Part shown: in pieces, positions 9,867 to 18,202 of the stretch
Layout: each line of letters opens with the position of its first letter
Numbering within the stretch: position 1 is the stretch's first letter
The notes under the pieces: generated by a model
The model's database searches: none
Seen by the model: only the letters and a program-made list of their open reading frames with translations
Told to the model about the DNA's origin: nothing
Made by a program: the position numbers and the translations under genes
Source: Pseudomonas sp. KBW05
Lineage (GTDB): Bacteria; Pseudomonadota; Gammaproteobacteria; Pseudomonadales; Pseudomonadaceae
Direction of reading: 5' to 3'
Assembly: GCF_003852405.1 (NCBI RefSeq)
Contig: NZ_QAJM01000014.1
Span: forward strand, 126,969-190,968
Length of the DNA: 64,000 bases

Positions 9867-9887
9867 ATCCACAGAAGCTGTGGATAA
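9867..9887. promoter_or_regulatory. Facing DnaA-box dyad
   Basis: A perfect 8-bp inverted repeat (ATCCACAG-aag-CTGTGGAT). The right arm reads TTATCCACAG on the minus strand, an exact DnaA-box consensus, and the left arm differs from it at two positions. It lies about 107 bp upstream of the Sel1-like gene. One dyad is far too little for an origin, so a DnaA-responsive promoter element is the more likely role. Confidence 0.4.
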
Positions 9888-10204
9888 GTCAGTGGACAAC
9901 CCTGCTTAAACTTACGCAAAGGCCCATGCAGCGGGGGCCGCAGTCAAACTGACGATTTTTTCACCAATTAAAAAAAGCGAGATTTTTCATTGACTTAAAT
10001 TTCCATCGTAGGCTAAAGGCATCCCTTCGAAGCAGTTGACAGGTTGGTTACACACATCGCAACTAATGTGCACAAGTACCCATCCGATGGTTATATCGCC
10101 GTTTTTTTTAAAGCATTTGCTCGCAAAAATGTTACCGCCGCCGCGAATCGGCCACTTTTCAAATCCTGGCCGGCTCGCCACACTGCTCCACCGATAGCGC
10201 AACG
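9888..10204. other. Intergenic region without a recognised gene
   Basis: 317 bp, AT-rich in its middle (9950-10010). TTGACT at about 9990 and TTGACA at about 10033 resemble -35 hexamers on the plus strand, but neither has a good -10 at 16-18 bp. No open frame with coding character was found on either strand. Confidence 0.4.
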
Positions 10205-10216
10205 GTGAGTGAGCCG

Positions 10217-10522
10217 ATGAAAGGGATATTGTTGTTCGCCGTGTTGCTACTGGCGATCTGTGCGACATCGTTGGGGATCAATGCAGCGCTACCCTCCCCC
10301 GACGGTGCGTTGTTTGCCATCGCCATTCTGTTGTCAGCCGCCTTTACCGCCGTGAGCCTGTGCATCGAGCTGAGCGACGGCCGGATCAACGACATGCGCG
10401 ACGTGATGAACGTGATCGAGGCCGGCCAATCATTGCGCCTGACCCTGGCGGCCTACGCCCTCGGCTGCTCGCTGGCCGCAGCCGCCACGGTGCTGGTCTA
10501 CCGCAGCCTGCTGGGGGGCTGA
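10217..10522 (+). CDS. Small three-helix membrane protein
   Basis: 101 residues from ATG 10217. A GTG four codons earlier is an alternative start. Three hydrophobic segments are visible at about 3-21, 30-52 and 76-97, with a short charged loop (ELSDGRINDMRD) between the second and third. No known catalytic motif is present. The composition and codon use match the neighbours, so it is likely a real conserved hypothetical protein of the inner membrane. Function unknown. Confidence 0.7.
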   Translation: MKGILLFAVLLLAICATSLGINAALPSPDGALFAIAILLSAAFTAVSLCIELSDGRINDMRDVMNVIEAGQSLRLTLAAYALGCSLAAAATVLVYRSLLGG

Positions 10523-10965
10523 TTGAAGTTTTTTGACTAGCACACTTCCTTTCCTTGTTTCAATCCGTTACTATCCGCGGCGTTAGTACCAAGCTGAAAG
10601 TCAATTCTGGTCGAACAACTCCCCCGAACAACGCGGGATCGACCACCTCGATGGTTTCCAGGTATCACTTGCGACGACACTGCCTTTGCACAAGCGAAGG
10701 GTGACGCGAAGTATTGATACTCTGACCGAACCAACCTGCAAATTGATCAGGATCTTCACCCCGGGCCCAGAACCTTTGCCCCTGTTGTGCTGCCTGCCCT
10801 CCTAAGTACCTACCTGCCAGCCCAAGCGCGCCTAACTTATCAGCGCTTCAAACTGGCTGCTTTGTTCCAGTCGGTTTCTTCGTTCGGTCAATCGTGATCA
10901 ACGTCGCTGGAACGTTTTAATACGGCACGGTTCTTATCCGTGTCATTTGTAGGAACACCAATAAT
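10523..10965. other. Long leader or intergenic region
   Basis: 443 bp between two small plus-strand genes, with no convincing open frame. A short dyad AGTAT-TG-ATACT lies at 10710-10721. A small hairpin (CACGG...CCGTG) sits at about 10927-10943, just before the ribosome-binding region of the next gene. The downstream two-thirds are C-rich on the plus strand. It may be a long 5' untranslated leader of the gene at 10966, but no promoter was found that fixes its start. Confidence 0.35.
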
Positions 10966-11190
10966 ATGAACGCTCAAATCCATACTCAGGATGCCATTCG
11001 CACCCTCACCAACGCTTTTGCACCAATGAACTGCCTGATCATGGCTGCTCGCAAAGGCTGCTTCAGCTTCACCCTGGTCAATGAACATGGCATCGCTCGT
11101 CACAGCGAACGCCTGTACCCCGATCAATACTCCAGCGCAGAACCGCTGCAGGCCGTGATCGAGCGTACCCGTCAGGCACTGACTGCCTGA
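10966..11190 (+). CDS. Conserved small hypothetical protein
   Basis: 74-residue soluble protein with an alpha/beta look: an N-terminal helix, a short beta-hairpin (KGCFSFTLVNEHGIARHSER) and a C-terminal helix (PLQAVIERTRQALTA). No enzyme motif is recognised. It is a complete single-gene unit, preceded by a long leader and followed 23 bp later by a strong intrinsic terminator, which suggests a well-expressed transcript. The length resembles small DUF1652-type Pseudomonas proteins, but the sequence does not clearly match that family. Confidence 0.75.
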   Translation: MNAQIHTQDAIRTLTNAFAPMNCLIMAARKGCFSFTLVNEHGIARHSERLYPDQYSSAEPLQAVIERTRQALTA

Positions 11191-11213
11191 TCGACCCGAG
11201 TCGCTGAAACACA

Positions 11214-11242
11214 AAAACCCTGTTTAAAACACAGGGTTTTTT
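11214..11242 (+). terminator. Intrinsic terminator
   Basis: ACCCTGT...ACAGGGT hairpin followed by a T6 run, with an A-run on the 5' side. It sits 23 bp after the stop of the 74-residue protein gene. The A-run means it may also work on the opposite strand. Confidence 0.85.
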
Positions 11243-11471
11243 ATTGCCTGACGTTTCTGTGATGCGCTTTTTTACTCATTACGAATAGATATAAACGATA
11301 TAACTAAATGAATAAGATGTTTTAAAAACAATCCTTTACATCATGAATATGACACTACACTTCAACTCAAGCGGCATGATCCGCTTCCGGCAAGCCTGAG
11401 ATCCGATCCATTGCTGCCAAGCCCCCTCTCTCAGGCTTCGCCGACCCTTTTCGTCACGGATTGAGGCTTGT

Positions 11472-11954
11472 ATGGGTATCGCTGCCAGCGAATTATGTCG
11501 TTATGTGATCCGGCCGACGTTGATCTACCTGGGCCGCCACAACCCGACTGCCGAAGCCCTGCTGCTGGGCATCGCGGCCAGCCAGTCAGAACTGGGCTCG
11601 GCCTTGCATGACCGGCGCGGCCATGGCCTGTACAGCATCACCGAGCCACGCCATCGCGCCCTGTGGGACGATTACCTGGCGCTGGACCCCGAACGCGCCA
11701 GCCTCGTGCGTGGGCTGGCCAGCCAACACGCCTTCCTCAGCGCACCACAACTTGAGCTCACCGTAAACCTGCGTTACGCCACCGCCATCGCCTGGCTGCT
11801 GGTAGAACAACATCACCCCGCACTGCCACCCCCCGGCGATGTCTTGGCCATGGCGCGTATCTGGAAAGAAATATTTCACCCTCAAGGACGCCTGCGTGAT
11901 TTCACCCAAACCTGGCAAACCTGTGTTTCACCCATGAATCAGGTGGTTTGCTGA
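11472..11954 (+). CDS. Phage-lysozyme-like protein, probably non-catalytic
   Basis: 160 residues with the layout of the small SLT/lysozyme-like proteins found in Pseudomonas prophages: the helix LLLGIAASQSELG, then GHGLYSITEPRHRALWDDYL, then ELTVNLRYATAIAWLLVEQ, and a closing W-K-x-I-F/DFTQTW segment. In the prophage proteins I recall, the first segment carries the catalytic Glu (T/Q-E-S); here the aligned residue is Gln in S-Q-S. No other phage gene is nearby, so it looks like a domesticated remnant with a structural or binding role. The 229 bp upstream are strikingly AT-rich. Homology is judged by pattern only. Confidence 0.6.
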   Translation: MGIAASELCRYVIRPTLIYLGRHNPTAEALLLGIAASQSELGSALHDRRGHGLYSITEPRHRALWDDYLALDPERASLVRGLASQHAFLSAPQLELTVNLRYATAIAWLLVEQHHPALPPPGDVLAMARIWKEIFHPQGRLRDFTQTWQTCVSPMNQVVC

Positions 11955-12100
11955 CCGGGCAATTTGCAAGATTCGTCAAAAACACTGAATTTTGGTCGGA
12001 TTGTCCTACAAAACCGCTCTATCTCCAGCATTCCAGCCTATGGCGCGAACTTAAATTTATTGTTACTTTCCGCAGCGGTGATCACCACGGAGTTCTAATA

Positions 12101-13369
12101 ATGAAAAAAGTAATGCTCAAGACCACACTTAGCCTCGCCGTTGCCATGGCCTCTTCCCAACTGTTCGCAAGCGGCTTTGCCCTCAACGAACAGAGCGTCA
12201 GCGGGATGGGTACCGGTTTCGCAGGTCGCTCTTCTTCTGCCGATGATGCAAGCACTGTCTACGGTAACCCTGCCGGTATGTCGCGCCTCAATGGCCAGCA
12301 AATCACTGGCGGCGTTGCAGCCATTGATGCATCGACCAACATCAAAGATGCGAGCGGTGGCGTCAAAGGCACCAACAAAGGCGACATGGTTCCCTTCACG
12401 GCCGTGCCCTTTGGTTTCTACACCAACAAACTCAACGATCAGTGGGCCATCGGCTTTGGTGTGTATGCACCGTTCGGCTTGGTGACCGACTATGAAAACG
12501 GCTTCCAGGGCCGTGGCTTCGGCAGCAAGAGCGAAGTGAAGGTCATGACCTTCCAGCCGACTGTCAGCTATGCATTCAACGACCGCGTATCCATCGGCTT
12601 CGGTCCGACCATCAACCGGATTTCCGGCGTACTGGAATCGGAAAAAACCATCAGCCCGCTGGCCTCCGACACCAACGTCAAAATCAAGGGCGACGATACC
12701 GCCCTTGGCTTCAACGTCGGCGTACTGGTTCAAGCCACCGATACCACCCGCGTTGGCCTGACCTACCATTCGAAGGTCAAGTACAAGCTTGAAGGTCACA
12801 CCACCGTCAGCGGTCCAGCCGCGACTCAAGCCGTGCTGAAAAACAACCGTTACGACGCGTCGCTGAAAATCGACACGCCGGAATCCTGGGATGCGTCGGT
12901 CACTCAAGACCTGACCGCCGACTGGAAACTGTACGGCGGTGCTACCTGGACCCGCTGGAGCCGCCTGAAAGAAATCACCGTCAACAACGAAGGTGTAACG
13001 GCCGCGTCGGGCATTGGTGCTGCCGCAATCAAGACCATCAGCGAGCCGCAAAACTGGCACGACACCTGGGCCTACGCCGTGGGTACCTCGTACCAGCTGA
13101 CCAAGCAGGTTGTGCTGCGTACCGGCCTGACCTTCGACCAGTCGCCAACCAACAACAAAGACCGTTCGCCGCGTATCCCGACTGGCGACCGTACGATCTT
13201 CAGCGTCGGCCTGGGCTACAAAGTCATGGATAACATGACCGTCGACCTGGCTTATTCCTACCTGCAGGAAGAAGACATCAAGGTCACACGTACCGACGCG
13301 CCGGGCTACCGCGCCAAGTACGAGAACAGTGCCAACGGTTTCGGCCTGGGCATGACTTACACCTTCTGA
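12101..13369 (+). CDS. FadL/OmpP1-type outer-membrane transporter
   Basis: 422-residue outer-membrane beta-barrel for long-chain fatty acids or other hydrophobic compounds. A signal peptide of about 22 residues ends in LFASG. The mature protein begins FALNEQSVSGMGTGFAG, the FadL N-terminal hatch motif, followed by D-D-A-S-T-V-Y-G-N-P-A-G-M. The chain ends in an aromatic residue (MTYTF), as expected for BAM-dependent insertion. GGAG lies 9 bp before ATG 12101; an upstream in-frame ATG would only prefix a non-signal sequence. It is followed by a strong terminator and is transcribed alone. Confidence 0.92.
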   Translation: MKKVMLKTTLSLAVAMASSQLFASGFALNEQSVSGMGTGFAGRSSSADDASTVYGNPAGMSRLNGQQITGGVAAIDASTNIKDASGGVKGTNKGDMVPFTAVPFGFYTNKLNDQWAIGFGVYAPFGLVTDYENGFQGRGFGSKSEVKVMTFQPTVSYAFNDRVSIGFGPTINRISGVLESEKTISPLASDTNVKIKGDDTALGFNVGVLVQATDTTRVGLTYHSKVKYKLEGHTTVSGPAATQAVLKNNRYDASLKIDTPESWDASVTQDLTADWKLYGGATWTRWSRLKEITVNNEGVTAASGIGAAAIKTISEPQNWHDTWAYAVGTSYQLTKQVVLRTGLTFDQSPTNNKDRSPRIPTGDRTIFSVGLGYKVMDNMTVDLAYSYLQEEDIKVTRTDAPGYRAKYENSANGFGLGMTYTF

Positions 13370-13382
13370 TTCAGACCGGTGT

Positions 13383-13421
13383 AAAAAAGCCCCGCTCTCC
13401 TGCAAAGGAGGCGGGGCTTTT
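13383..13421. terminator. Bidirectional terminator between convergent genes
   Basis: A-run, GCCCCGC...GCGGGGC hairpin with inner CTCC/GGAG pairing, and T-run. It serves fadL on the plus strand and glutathione peroxidase on the minus strand. Confidence 0.9.
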
Positions 13422-13434
13422 CAGTGGCTGACAA

Positions 13435-13983
13435 TCAAGGCTTGGAAGCTAGAGCTTTCTCCACAGCCTCGATCAAATCCGGGCTGTCCGGTTTGGTCAG
13501 GCTGGAGAAGTCGGCAATCACCTTGCCTTGACGGTCGACGACGTACTTGTAGAAATTCCACTTCGGCGCGTTGCTCTGCTGCGCCAACACCTTGAACAGG
13601 TGCACCGCATCCGGCCCCTTGACCTTCTGCGGTTCGGTCATGGTAAAGGTCACGCCGTAGTTCACGTAGCAGACCTTGGCGGTCTCCTCGCCGGTCTTGG
13701 CTTCCTGCTTGAAGTCATCGGACGGTACGCCAATCACTTCCAGCCCTTGGTCCTTGTAACGCTGATACAGGGCCTCAAGCCCTTTGAATTGCGGCGCGAA
13801 CCCGCAAAAGCTCGCAGTATTGACGATCACCAGGGGCTTGCCGGCAAAGCGCTGGCACAAGTCGATGGATTCCTTGGCCCGCAGCTTGGGCAATTGGCCC
13901 TCCAGCAACGGCGGGCAACTGGCGGCCATTGCGGCACTGCCAATGGCCATCAGCACGGGTACAGCGAGCCAGCGCATCTGCAT
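13435..13983 (-). CDS. Glutathione peroxidase family protein, exported
   Basis: 182 residues. A cleavable signal peptide (about residues 1-21, ending AAMAAS) precedes a thioredoxin-fold peroxidase domain. The catalytic Cys lies in NTASFCGF, a cysteine rather than selenocysteine form, and the W-N-F-Y-K-Y motif supplies the Trp/Asn partners. It should reduce peroxides in the periplasm. The start at 13983 has AGGAC upstream; a second Met two codons later is possible. Its 5' neighbour on the same strand is the 39-residue peptide gene 34 bp away, so the two may be co-transcribed with the MFS gene. Confidence 0.88.
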   Translation of the reverse strand: MQMRWLAVPVLMAIGSAAMAASCPPLLEGQLPKLRAKESIDLCQRFAGKPLVIVNTASFCGFAPQFKGLEALYQRYKDQGLEVIGVPSDDFKQEAKTGEETAKVCYVNYGVTFTMTEPQKVKGPDAVHLFKVLAQQSNAPKWNFYKYVVDRQGKVIADFSSLTKPDSPDLIEAVEKALASKP

Positions 13984-14017
13984 GTCGTGTGTCCTTGAAT
14001 AGATTCAGGCAACGAAC

Positions 14018-14137
14018 TTAACAGATCGCCATGCCCAGTTGCATCAATGCCAGGCCACCGTGCTGCCAGCCCATCCAGGCCAGCACCATCAGGATCAACC
14101 CCGCCGCGATCAACACCCCCCTTACCGCTTTGCTCAT
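14018..14137 (-). CDS. 39-residue single-span membrane peptide
   Basis: A short frame beginning MSKAVRGVLIAAGLILMVLA. It has a Lys/Arg-containing N-terminus, one strong transmembrane helix (about residues 6-22) and a short tail with W-Q-H-G-G and M-Q-L-G-M. Its ATG overlaps the MFS stop codon by 4 bp (ATGA), a sign of translational coupling. It fits exactly between the MFS and peroxidase genes. It may be an accessory subunit of the transporter, as small membrane peptides are for other pumps. That is inference only. Confidence 0.65.
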   Translation of the reverse strand: MSKAVRGVLIAAGLILMVLAWMGWQHGGLALMQLGMAIC

Positions 14138-15342
14138 GCCGCCTCCATCTGCGCCTGCAAGCGTGCCACCGGCCGCTCGCGCACCGGCCAATTCAGGGCC
14201 GCCGCGAGCAGGCTCAAGAGAATCGCGCCCTGCCAGATCAAATCGTAGTTACCGGTTCGATCATAGACCACCCCGCCCAGCCAGCCGCCAAGGAAGGAGC
14301 CGATCTGATGGAACAGGAACACAATCCCACCGAGCATCGACAGGTTTCGTACACCAAATAACGTCGCCACCGTGCCGTTGGTCAGTGGCACGGTGGACAG
14401 CCACAACAAGCCCATCGCCATGCCGAACAGGTAGGCGCTGACCTGCGTCACCGGCGCCCACAGGAACAACACGATGACCACCGCACGCAACAGGTACAAC
14501 GCCGTCAACAAGCGCGGCTTGGACATGCGCCCGCCGAGCCAGCCGGCGGTGTAGGTGCCGATGATATTGAACAGGCCAATCAACGCCAGCACGGTGGTGC
14601 CGGTGGTTGCCGGCAGGTGCTGATCCACCAGGTAGGCCGGCAGGTGTACGCCGATAAACACCACCTGGAATCCGCAGACGAAAAAGCCGAACGCCAACAG
14701 CCAGAACCCGGAGTGGGAGCAGGCTTCTTTCAACGCTTCACGCAGGGTTTGCTGGCCGGCCATCACCGGCAGCGGCTTGTCCTTGAGCATGCCGACCAGT
14801 GGCAGAATCAGCGCAACCATCAGACCCAACGCCAGCAACGCGGCGGACCAGCCCAACCAACTGATCAACCCCAAGGTGCCCGGCACCATGGCGAACTGGC
14901 CGAACGAACCGGCGGCACTCGCGATGCCCATGGCCATGCTGCGTTTTTCCGGCGCTACGGCACGGCCCACCACACCGAGAATCACCGAGAACGAGGTCCC
15001 AGACAGGCCGATACCAATCAGCAACCCCGCGCTGAGGGACAACGACCACGCAGAATCAGACAAGCCCATCAACACCAGGCCCACGGCGTAGAGCACCCCG
15101 CCGACAAACACCACCTTGGTCGCGCCAAAACGGTCGGCCAACGCGCCGGCAAACGGCTGCGCCAGGCCCCACACCAGGTTCTGCAAGGCGATCGCCAGGG
15201 CAAACGTGCCACGACCCCAGCCGAATTCAGCGCTCATCGGCGCCAGGAACAGGCCGAAGCCATGCCGTACACCCAAGGACAACGCCAGGATCAGCGCACT
15301 CCCTAAAAGGATCCAACCACTGGTGCGCCACATCGAGGTCAT
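14134..15342 (-). CDS. MFS transporter
   Basis: 402-residue major facilitator with 12 predicted helices. Motif A-like sequence GALADRFGATKV follows helix 2, and G-G-R-M-S-K-P-R lies between helices 8 and 9. The overall pattern (long central loop, monocarboxylate/oxalate-type helix spacing) resembles OFA/MCT-type MFS proteins more than drug pumps; the substrate is unknown. GGAG lies 8 bp before ATG 15342. A perfect 16-bp palindrome sits just upstream and a near copy precedes the adjacent marR gene, so this gene is very likely controlled by that regulator. Confidence 0.88.
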   Translation of the reverse strand: MTSMWRTSGWILLGSALILALSLGVRHGFGLFLAPMSAEFGWGRGTFALAIALQNLVWGLAQPFAGALADRFGATKVVFVGGVLYAVGLVLMGLSDSAWSLSLSAGLLIGIGLSGTSFSVILGVVGRAVAPEKRSMAMGIASAAGSFGQFAMVPGTLGLISWLGWSAALLALGLMVALILPLVGMLKDKPLPVMAGQQTLREALKEACSHSGFWLLAFGFFVCGFQVVFIGVHLPAYLVDQHLPATTGTTVLALIGLFNIIGTYTAGWLGGRMSKPRLLTALYLLRAVVIVLFLWAPVTQVSAYLFGMAMGLLWLSTVPLTNGTVATLFGVRNLSMLGGIVFLFHQIGSFLGGWLGGVVYDRTGNYDLIWQGAILLSLLAAALNWPVRERPVARLQAQMEAA

Positions 15343-15358
15343 TTCTTATTCTCCGCTC

Positions 15359-15374
15359 GCGGGTATATACCCGC
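15359..15374. promoter_or_regulatory. MarR operator, perfect 16-bp palindrome
   Basis: GCGGGTATATACCCGC, fully symmetric, 16 bp upstream of the MFS start codon. A close copy lies at 15806-15821 ahead of the MarR gene. Two copies placed at the two promoters of a regulator/transporter pair make an operator role likely. Confidence 0.7.
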
Positions 15375-15396
15375 TTGTATTCGAACAAACCCGCCG

Positions 15397-15801
15397 TCAG
15401 GCGAGTTCGTCCAGCAAGGCCAACAAGGTTTCGCGTTTTTCCGCGCCGAGTTGATCGATCAATTTCTGCTGTGCTGCTTCCCAGGCCGGTAACGCGGCGG
15501 CCAATCGCTCCTCGCCTGCCTCGGTCAACAACACCAGGCGGTTGCGCAGGTCATCACCTTCCACCAACTGCACCAGGCCTTCGCCTTCCAACACCCGCAG
15601 GTTGCGCCCCAGGGTGCTGCGATCCAGGCCCATGGCTTCGGCCAGGCTGGAGATACTCGGCTGATCGAGACGTTGCAGGTTGCACAGCAAGGAATACTGG
15701 GCAACGTTGATCCCGAAGCCGTCGAGAGCGCCGTCGTAGTGCCTGCTGACGCCACGAGCGGCGCGACGCAGGTTGGTGCATAAACATTGGGAGGCAAGCA
15801 T
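15397..15801 (-). CDS. MarR-family regulator of the adjacent MFS transporter
   Basis: 134 residues, short for MarR but with a complete winged helix (SISSLAEAMGLDRSTLGRNL recognition region, then the D-D-x-R-N-R wing). The N-terminus has C-L-C-T-N-L-R-R-A-A-R, placing two cysteines where some MarR proteins sense oxidants. It lies upstream of the MFS gene on the same strand, 54 bp apart, with a matching palindrome in front of each gene. That arrangement points to autorepression and local control of the efflux or uptake gene. Confidence 0.85.
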   Translation of the reverse strand: MLASQCLCTNLRRAARGVSRHYDGALDGFGINVAQYSLLCNLQRLDQPSISSLAEAMGLDRSTLGRNLRVLEGEGLVQLVEGDDLRNRLVLLTEAGEERLAAALPAWEAAQQKLIDQLGAEKRETLLALLDELA

Positions 15802-15805
15802 GGAA

Positions 15806-15821
15806 CGTGTATATACCCGCG
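15806..15821. promoter_or_regulatory. Second MarR operator copy
   Basis: CGTGTATATACCCGCG matches the perfect palindrome at 15359-15374 over its TATATACCCGC half and is imperfect on the other side. It begins 4 bp upstream of the MarR start codon, suited to autorepression. Confidence 0.6.
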
Positions 15822-15843
15822 ATTAAGGAAATGCAAGAAAGTG

Positions 15844-16572
15844 TTACAGCGCCAAGCCGACCAAAACCGCGACTTCCAGCAGCTCCAGCAAGGCACCAGC
15901 GGTGTCGCCCGTGGTGCCGCCCAGGCGCTTGACCATCAGGTGGCGCAGGCCGACAAAGCACAGCGCCGCGAGCAGCACCGCGATCCCACCACTAAAGCCA
16001 CCGATCAGAAGGCACGCCAGGCCGCTGAGGATCAGCACCTGCTGGCCGACAACTCGAGGTAAATGATCCGACAATGCCTGGCCCAATCCACCTGCGCGCA
16101 CGTAACGCGTGGTCAGAAACAGCGCGAGCATCGACGCCCGACCAATCAGCGGCGCGAGGATCAGCGCCGCACCGTTGTGTTGTTCGATCAACGCCACCAG
16201 CGCAGTGAACTTGAGCAGCAGCACCAAACCCAGGGTGACCACGGCAATCGGTCCGCTGCGTGGGTCTTTCATGATGGTGAGGGTGCGCTCGCGGTCGCCG
16301 AAGCCGCCGAGCCAGGCGTCGGCGCTGTCAGCCAGGCCGTCCAGGTGCAGGCCACCACTGAGCAGCACCCAGGCCGTCAACAACAGCGCGGCATGCAGCA
16401 GCAAGGGCGCGCCCATCAACACCGCGTTCAAGCCCCACAGCAGTCCGCCGAACAACAGGCCGACCAGAGGATAAAACAGCAACGAGCGCCCCAGTTCCTG
16501 TGGCTGCGGCATACCCGGCAGGCGAATCGGCAGGCTGCTGAGAAATTGCAGGGCGATCCAGAACGGCAGCAT
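15844..16572 (-). CDS. cobS: Adenosylcobinamide-GDP ribazoletransferase
   Basis: 242-residue inner-membrane enzyme joining adenosylcobinamide-GDP with alpha-ribazole (or its phosphate) to make adenosylcobalamin (phosphate), the last assembly step (also named CobV). Several hydrophobic helices are present, and the family signature lies at about residues 76-108: LHLDGLADSADAW, then the acidic pair before MKDPRSGPIAV. It is the last gene of the cobalamin operon, starting 2 bp after the cobC stop. Its stop lies 22 bp before a MarR operator of the next transcription unit. Confidence 0.93.
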   Translation of the reverse strand: MLPFWIALQFLSSLPIRLPGMPQPQELGRSLLFYPLVGLLFGGLLWGLNAVLMGAPLLLHAALLLTAWVLLSGGLHLDGLADSADAWLGGFGDRERTLTIMKDPRSGPIAVVTLGLVLLLKFTALVALIEQHNGAALILAPLIGRASMLALFLTTRYVRAGGLGQALSDHLPRVVGQQVLILSGLACLLIGGFSGGIAVLLAALCFVGLRHLMVKRLGGTTGDTAGALLELLEVAVLVGLAL

Positions 16573-16574
16573 CG

Positions 16575-17150
16575 TCAGACTCCTTCCTTCAACACGCCAT
16601 CAGCCGCGACGTGCAGGCTGAACAGCGCGCCGTGGCCGACTTCGACATTCAGCAACTGCTCCCGGGGCAACCCGCGTGCCCGCGCCAGCAGCAGGCGCAT
16701 CACGCCGCCATGGCTGACCAACAACACGCGCTCACCGGCATAAGCCTGATGCAAGCGTGCGACGGCGCCGAGAACACGGTCGGAGAAGTCGCTGACCGGC
16801 TCGCCCTCGGGCGGCGTAAAGCTGTAAGGATCTGCCCAGAATAAGCCCAACGCTTCGGCGTCGGTCTCCATCAGTGCCGCCGCGCTTTGCCCTTCCCAAG
16901 CGCCAAAATGCAGCTCTTGCAGATCCTTCTCAAGGCTCACCGGCACCTCGAGTTGCGCACCCAACTCATCGGCAAACCGTGCGCAACGCTGCAACGGCGA
17001 ACTGACCACACGATCCCACGGCCCCTGCGCCACCACTGCGGCACGCATCTGCTCCCAGCCCTTGGCGGTGAGCGCGTCGTCCAGGCTGCCGCGCAGGCCA
17101 CCGCCCAGCTCGGTTTCGCCATGGCGCAGCAGGTCCAGGTGCAGGGTCAT
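16575..17150 (-). CDS. cobC: Alpha-ribazole phosphatase (histidine phosphatase)
   Basis: 191 residues of the histidine phosphatase superfamily, with catalytic LLRHGETE near the N-terminus and the second His in [13 protein letters not shown]. It removes phosphate from alpha-ribazole 5'-phosphate or adenosylcobalamin 5'-phosphate. The frame is open upstream, but the start at 17150 (MTLHLDL) gives the right length and makes a 4-bp overlap with the cobT stop. The substrate assignment rests on operon position between cobT and cobS. Confidence 0.88.
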   Translation of the reverse strand: MTLHLDLLRHGETELGGGLRGSLDDALTAKGWEQMRAAVVAQGPWDRVVSSPLQRCARFADELGAQLEVPVSLEKDLQELHFGAWEGQSAAALMETDAEALGLFWADPYSFTPPEGEPVSDFSDRVLGAVARLHQAYAGERVLLVSHGGVMRLLLARARGLPREQLLNVEVGHGALFSLHVAADGVLKEGV

Positions 17151-18202
17151 GCCGGGCGATCTGCCACGGCGGCTTCGGCAAATGTCGCCATCTGGCCGTG
17201 CAGGGCACAGGCCAGGCGCAGCAGCGGCACCGCCAGCGCCGCGCCACTGCCTTCGCCCAGGCGCAGGCCAAGCTCCAGCAGCGGTTGCGCGTCGAGGCTT
17301 TGCAGCACATGGCGATGACCCGGCTCGGCGCCCCGATGGCCGAACAGCAGCCATTCGCGGCTTGCCGGGTTCAGGCGCGTGGCCACCAACGCGGCGACCG
17401 TACAGATAAACCCATCCACCAACACCACGATACCTGCCTGGGCACAGGCCAGGTAGGCGCCGACCAGCGCGGCAATTTCAAAACCACCCAGGTTGAACAG
17501 GGTTTGCAGCGCATCACCACGCTGCCCGGCATGCAACGCCAGCGCGCGTTCGATCACCGCCACCTTGTGGCTGACGCCCTCGGCATTCAGCCCGGTGCCC
17601 GGACCTGTCAGGTCGCTGACCTGGCAATCGAGCAACGCACACGCCAGCGCACTGGCGGCGGTGGTGTTGCCGATGCCCATCTCGCCGCCGATAAACAATT
17701 GCGCCCCGCCTTGCAACGCACGCAAGGCACTGTCGCGACCGGCTTGCAGGGCCAGGCGTCCCTGAGCTTCAGTCATCGCCGGGCCGTTGACGAAATTGGC
17801 GGTGCCCGCGCCGATATTCAGGTGACGCACCCCAGGCAAGTCCAGCGTCGGCGTCACGGTGCCCAGATCGACCACTTCCAATTGCGCGCTCAACTGTCGC
17901 GCCAACACGCTGATCGCCGCGCCACCGGTGACAAAGTTATGCAGCATCTGCCCGGTCACTTCCTGGGGAAACGCCGACACGCCCTCCGCCACCACACCGT
18001 GGTCGCCGGCAAAGATCGCGATCCACACCTGCTCCACCGAGGGTTTGACCTGGCCTTGCAAACCCGCCAACTGCACCGCCAACGCCTCCAGCTGGCCGAG
18101 GGAACCGGCGGGCTTGGTCAGTTGCTGCTGGCGTGCCAGGGCCTGTTCGTACGCATTCGCGTCGATTGCCTTACAAGGGTTGAGCCACCAGGTGTCAGTC
18201 AT
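17147..18202 (-). CDS. cobT: Nicotinate-nucleotide--dimethylbenzimidazole phosphoribosyltransferase
   Basis: 351-residue cytoplasmic enzyme that activates the lower ligand by forming alpha-ribazole 5'-phosphate. Family motifs are visible in order: KPAGSLG near residue 30, AGDHGV (about 66), [13 protein letters not shown] (about 173) and the C-terminal [13 protein letters not shown], which carries the catalytic Glu. The ATG at 18202 is chosen over an upstream frame extension because homology starts at MTDTWWLNP and the 4-bp overlap with cobU fits the operon style. It works with BluB, encoded upstream, which makes its substrate. Confidence 0.95.
   Translation of the reverse strand: MTDTWWLNPCKAIDANAYEQALARQQQLTKPAGSLGQLEALAVQLAGLQGQVKPSVEQVWIAIFAGDHGVVAEGVSAFPQEVTGQMLHNFVTGGAAISVLARQLSAQLEVVDLGTVTPTLDLPGVRHLNIGAGTANFVNGPAMTEAQGRLALQAGRDSALRALQGGAQLFIGGEMGIGNTTAASALACALLDCQVSDLTGPGTGLNAEGVSHKVAVIERALALHAGQRGDALQTLFNLGGFEIAALVGAYLACAQAGIVVLVDGFICTVAALVATRLNPASREWLLFGHRGAEPGHRHVLQSLDAQPLLELGLRLGEGSGAALAVPLLRLACALHGQMATFAEAAVADRPA

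Noticed and set aside
9840-9900. Replication origin because of DnaA boxes
   Set aside because: Only two boxes, no AT-rich unwinding region with 13-mers and none of dnaA, dnaN, rpmH nearby.
9761-9919. 53-codon N-terminal extension of the Sel1-like gene
   Set aside because: Composition is rich in Cys/Arg/Phe, crosses the DnaA dyad region and shows no conserved pattern; ATG 9760 is the better start.
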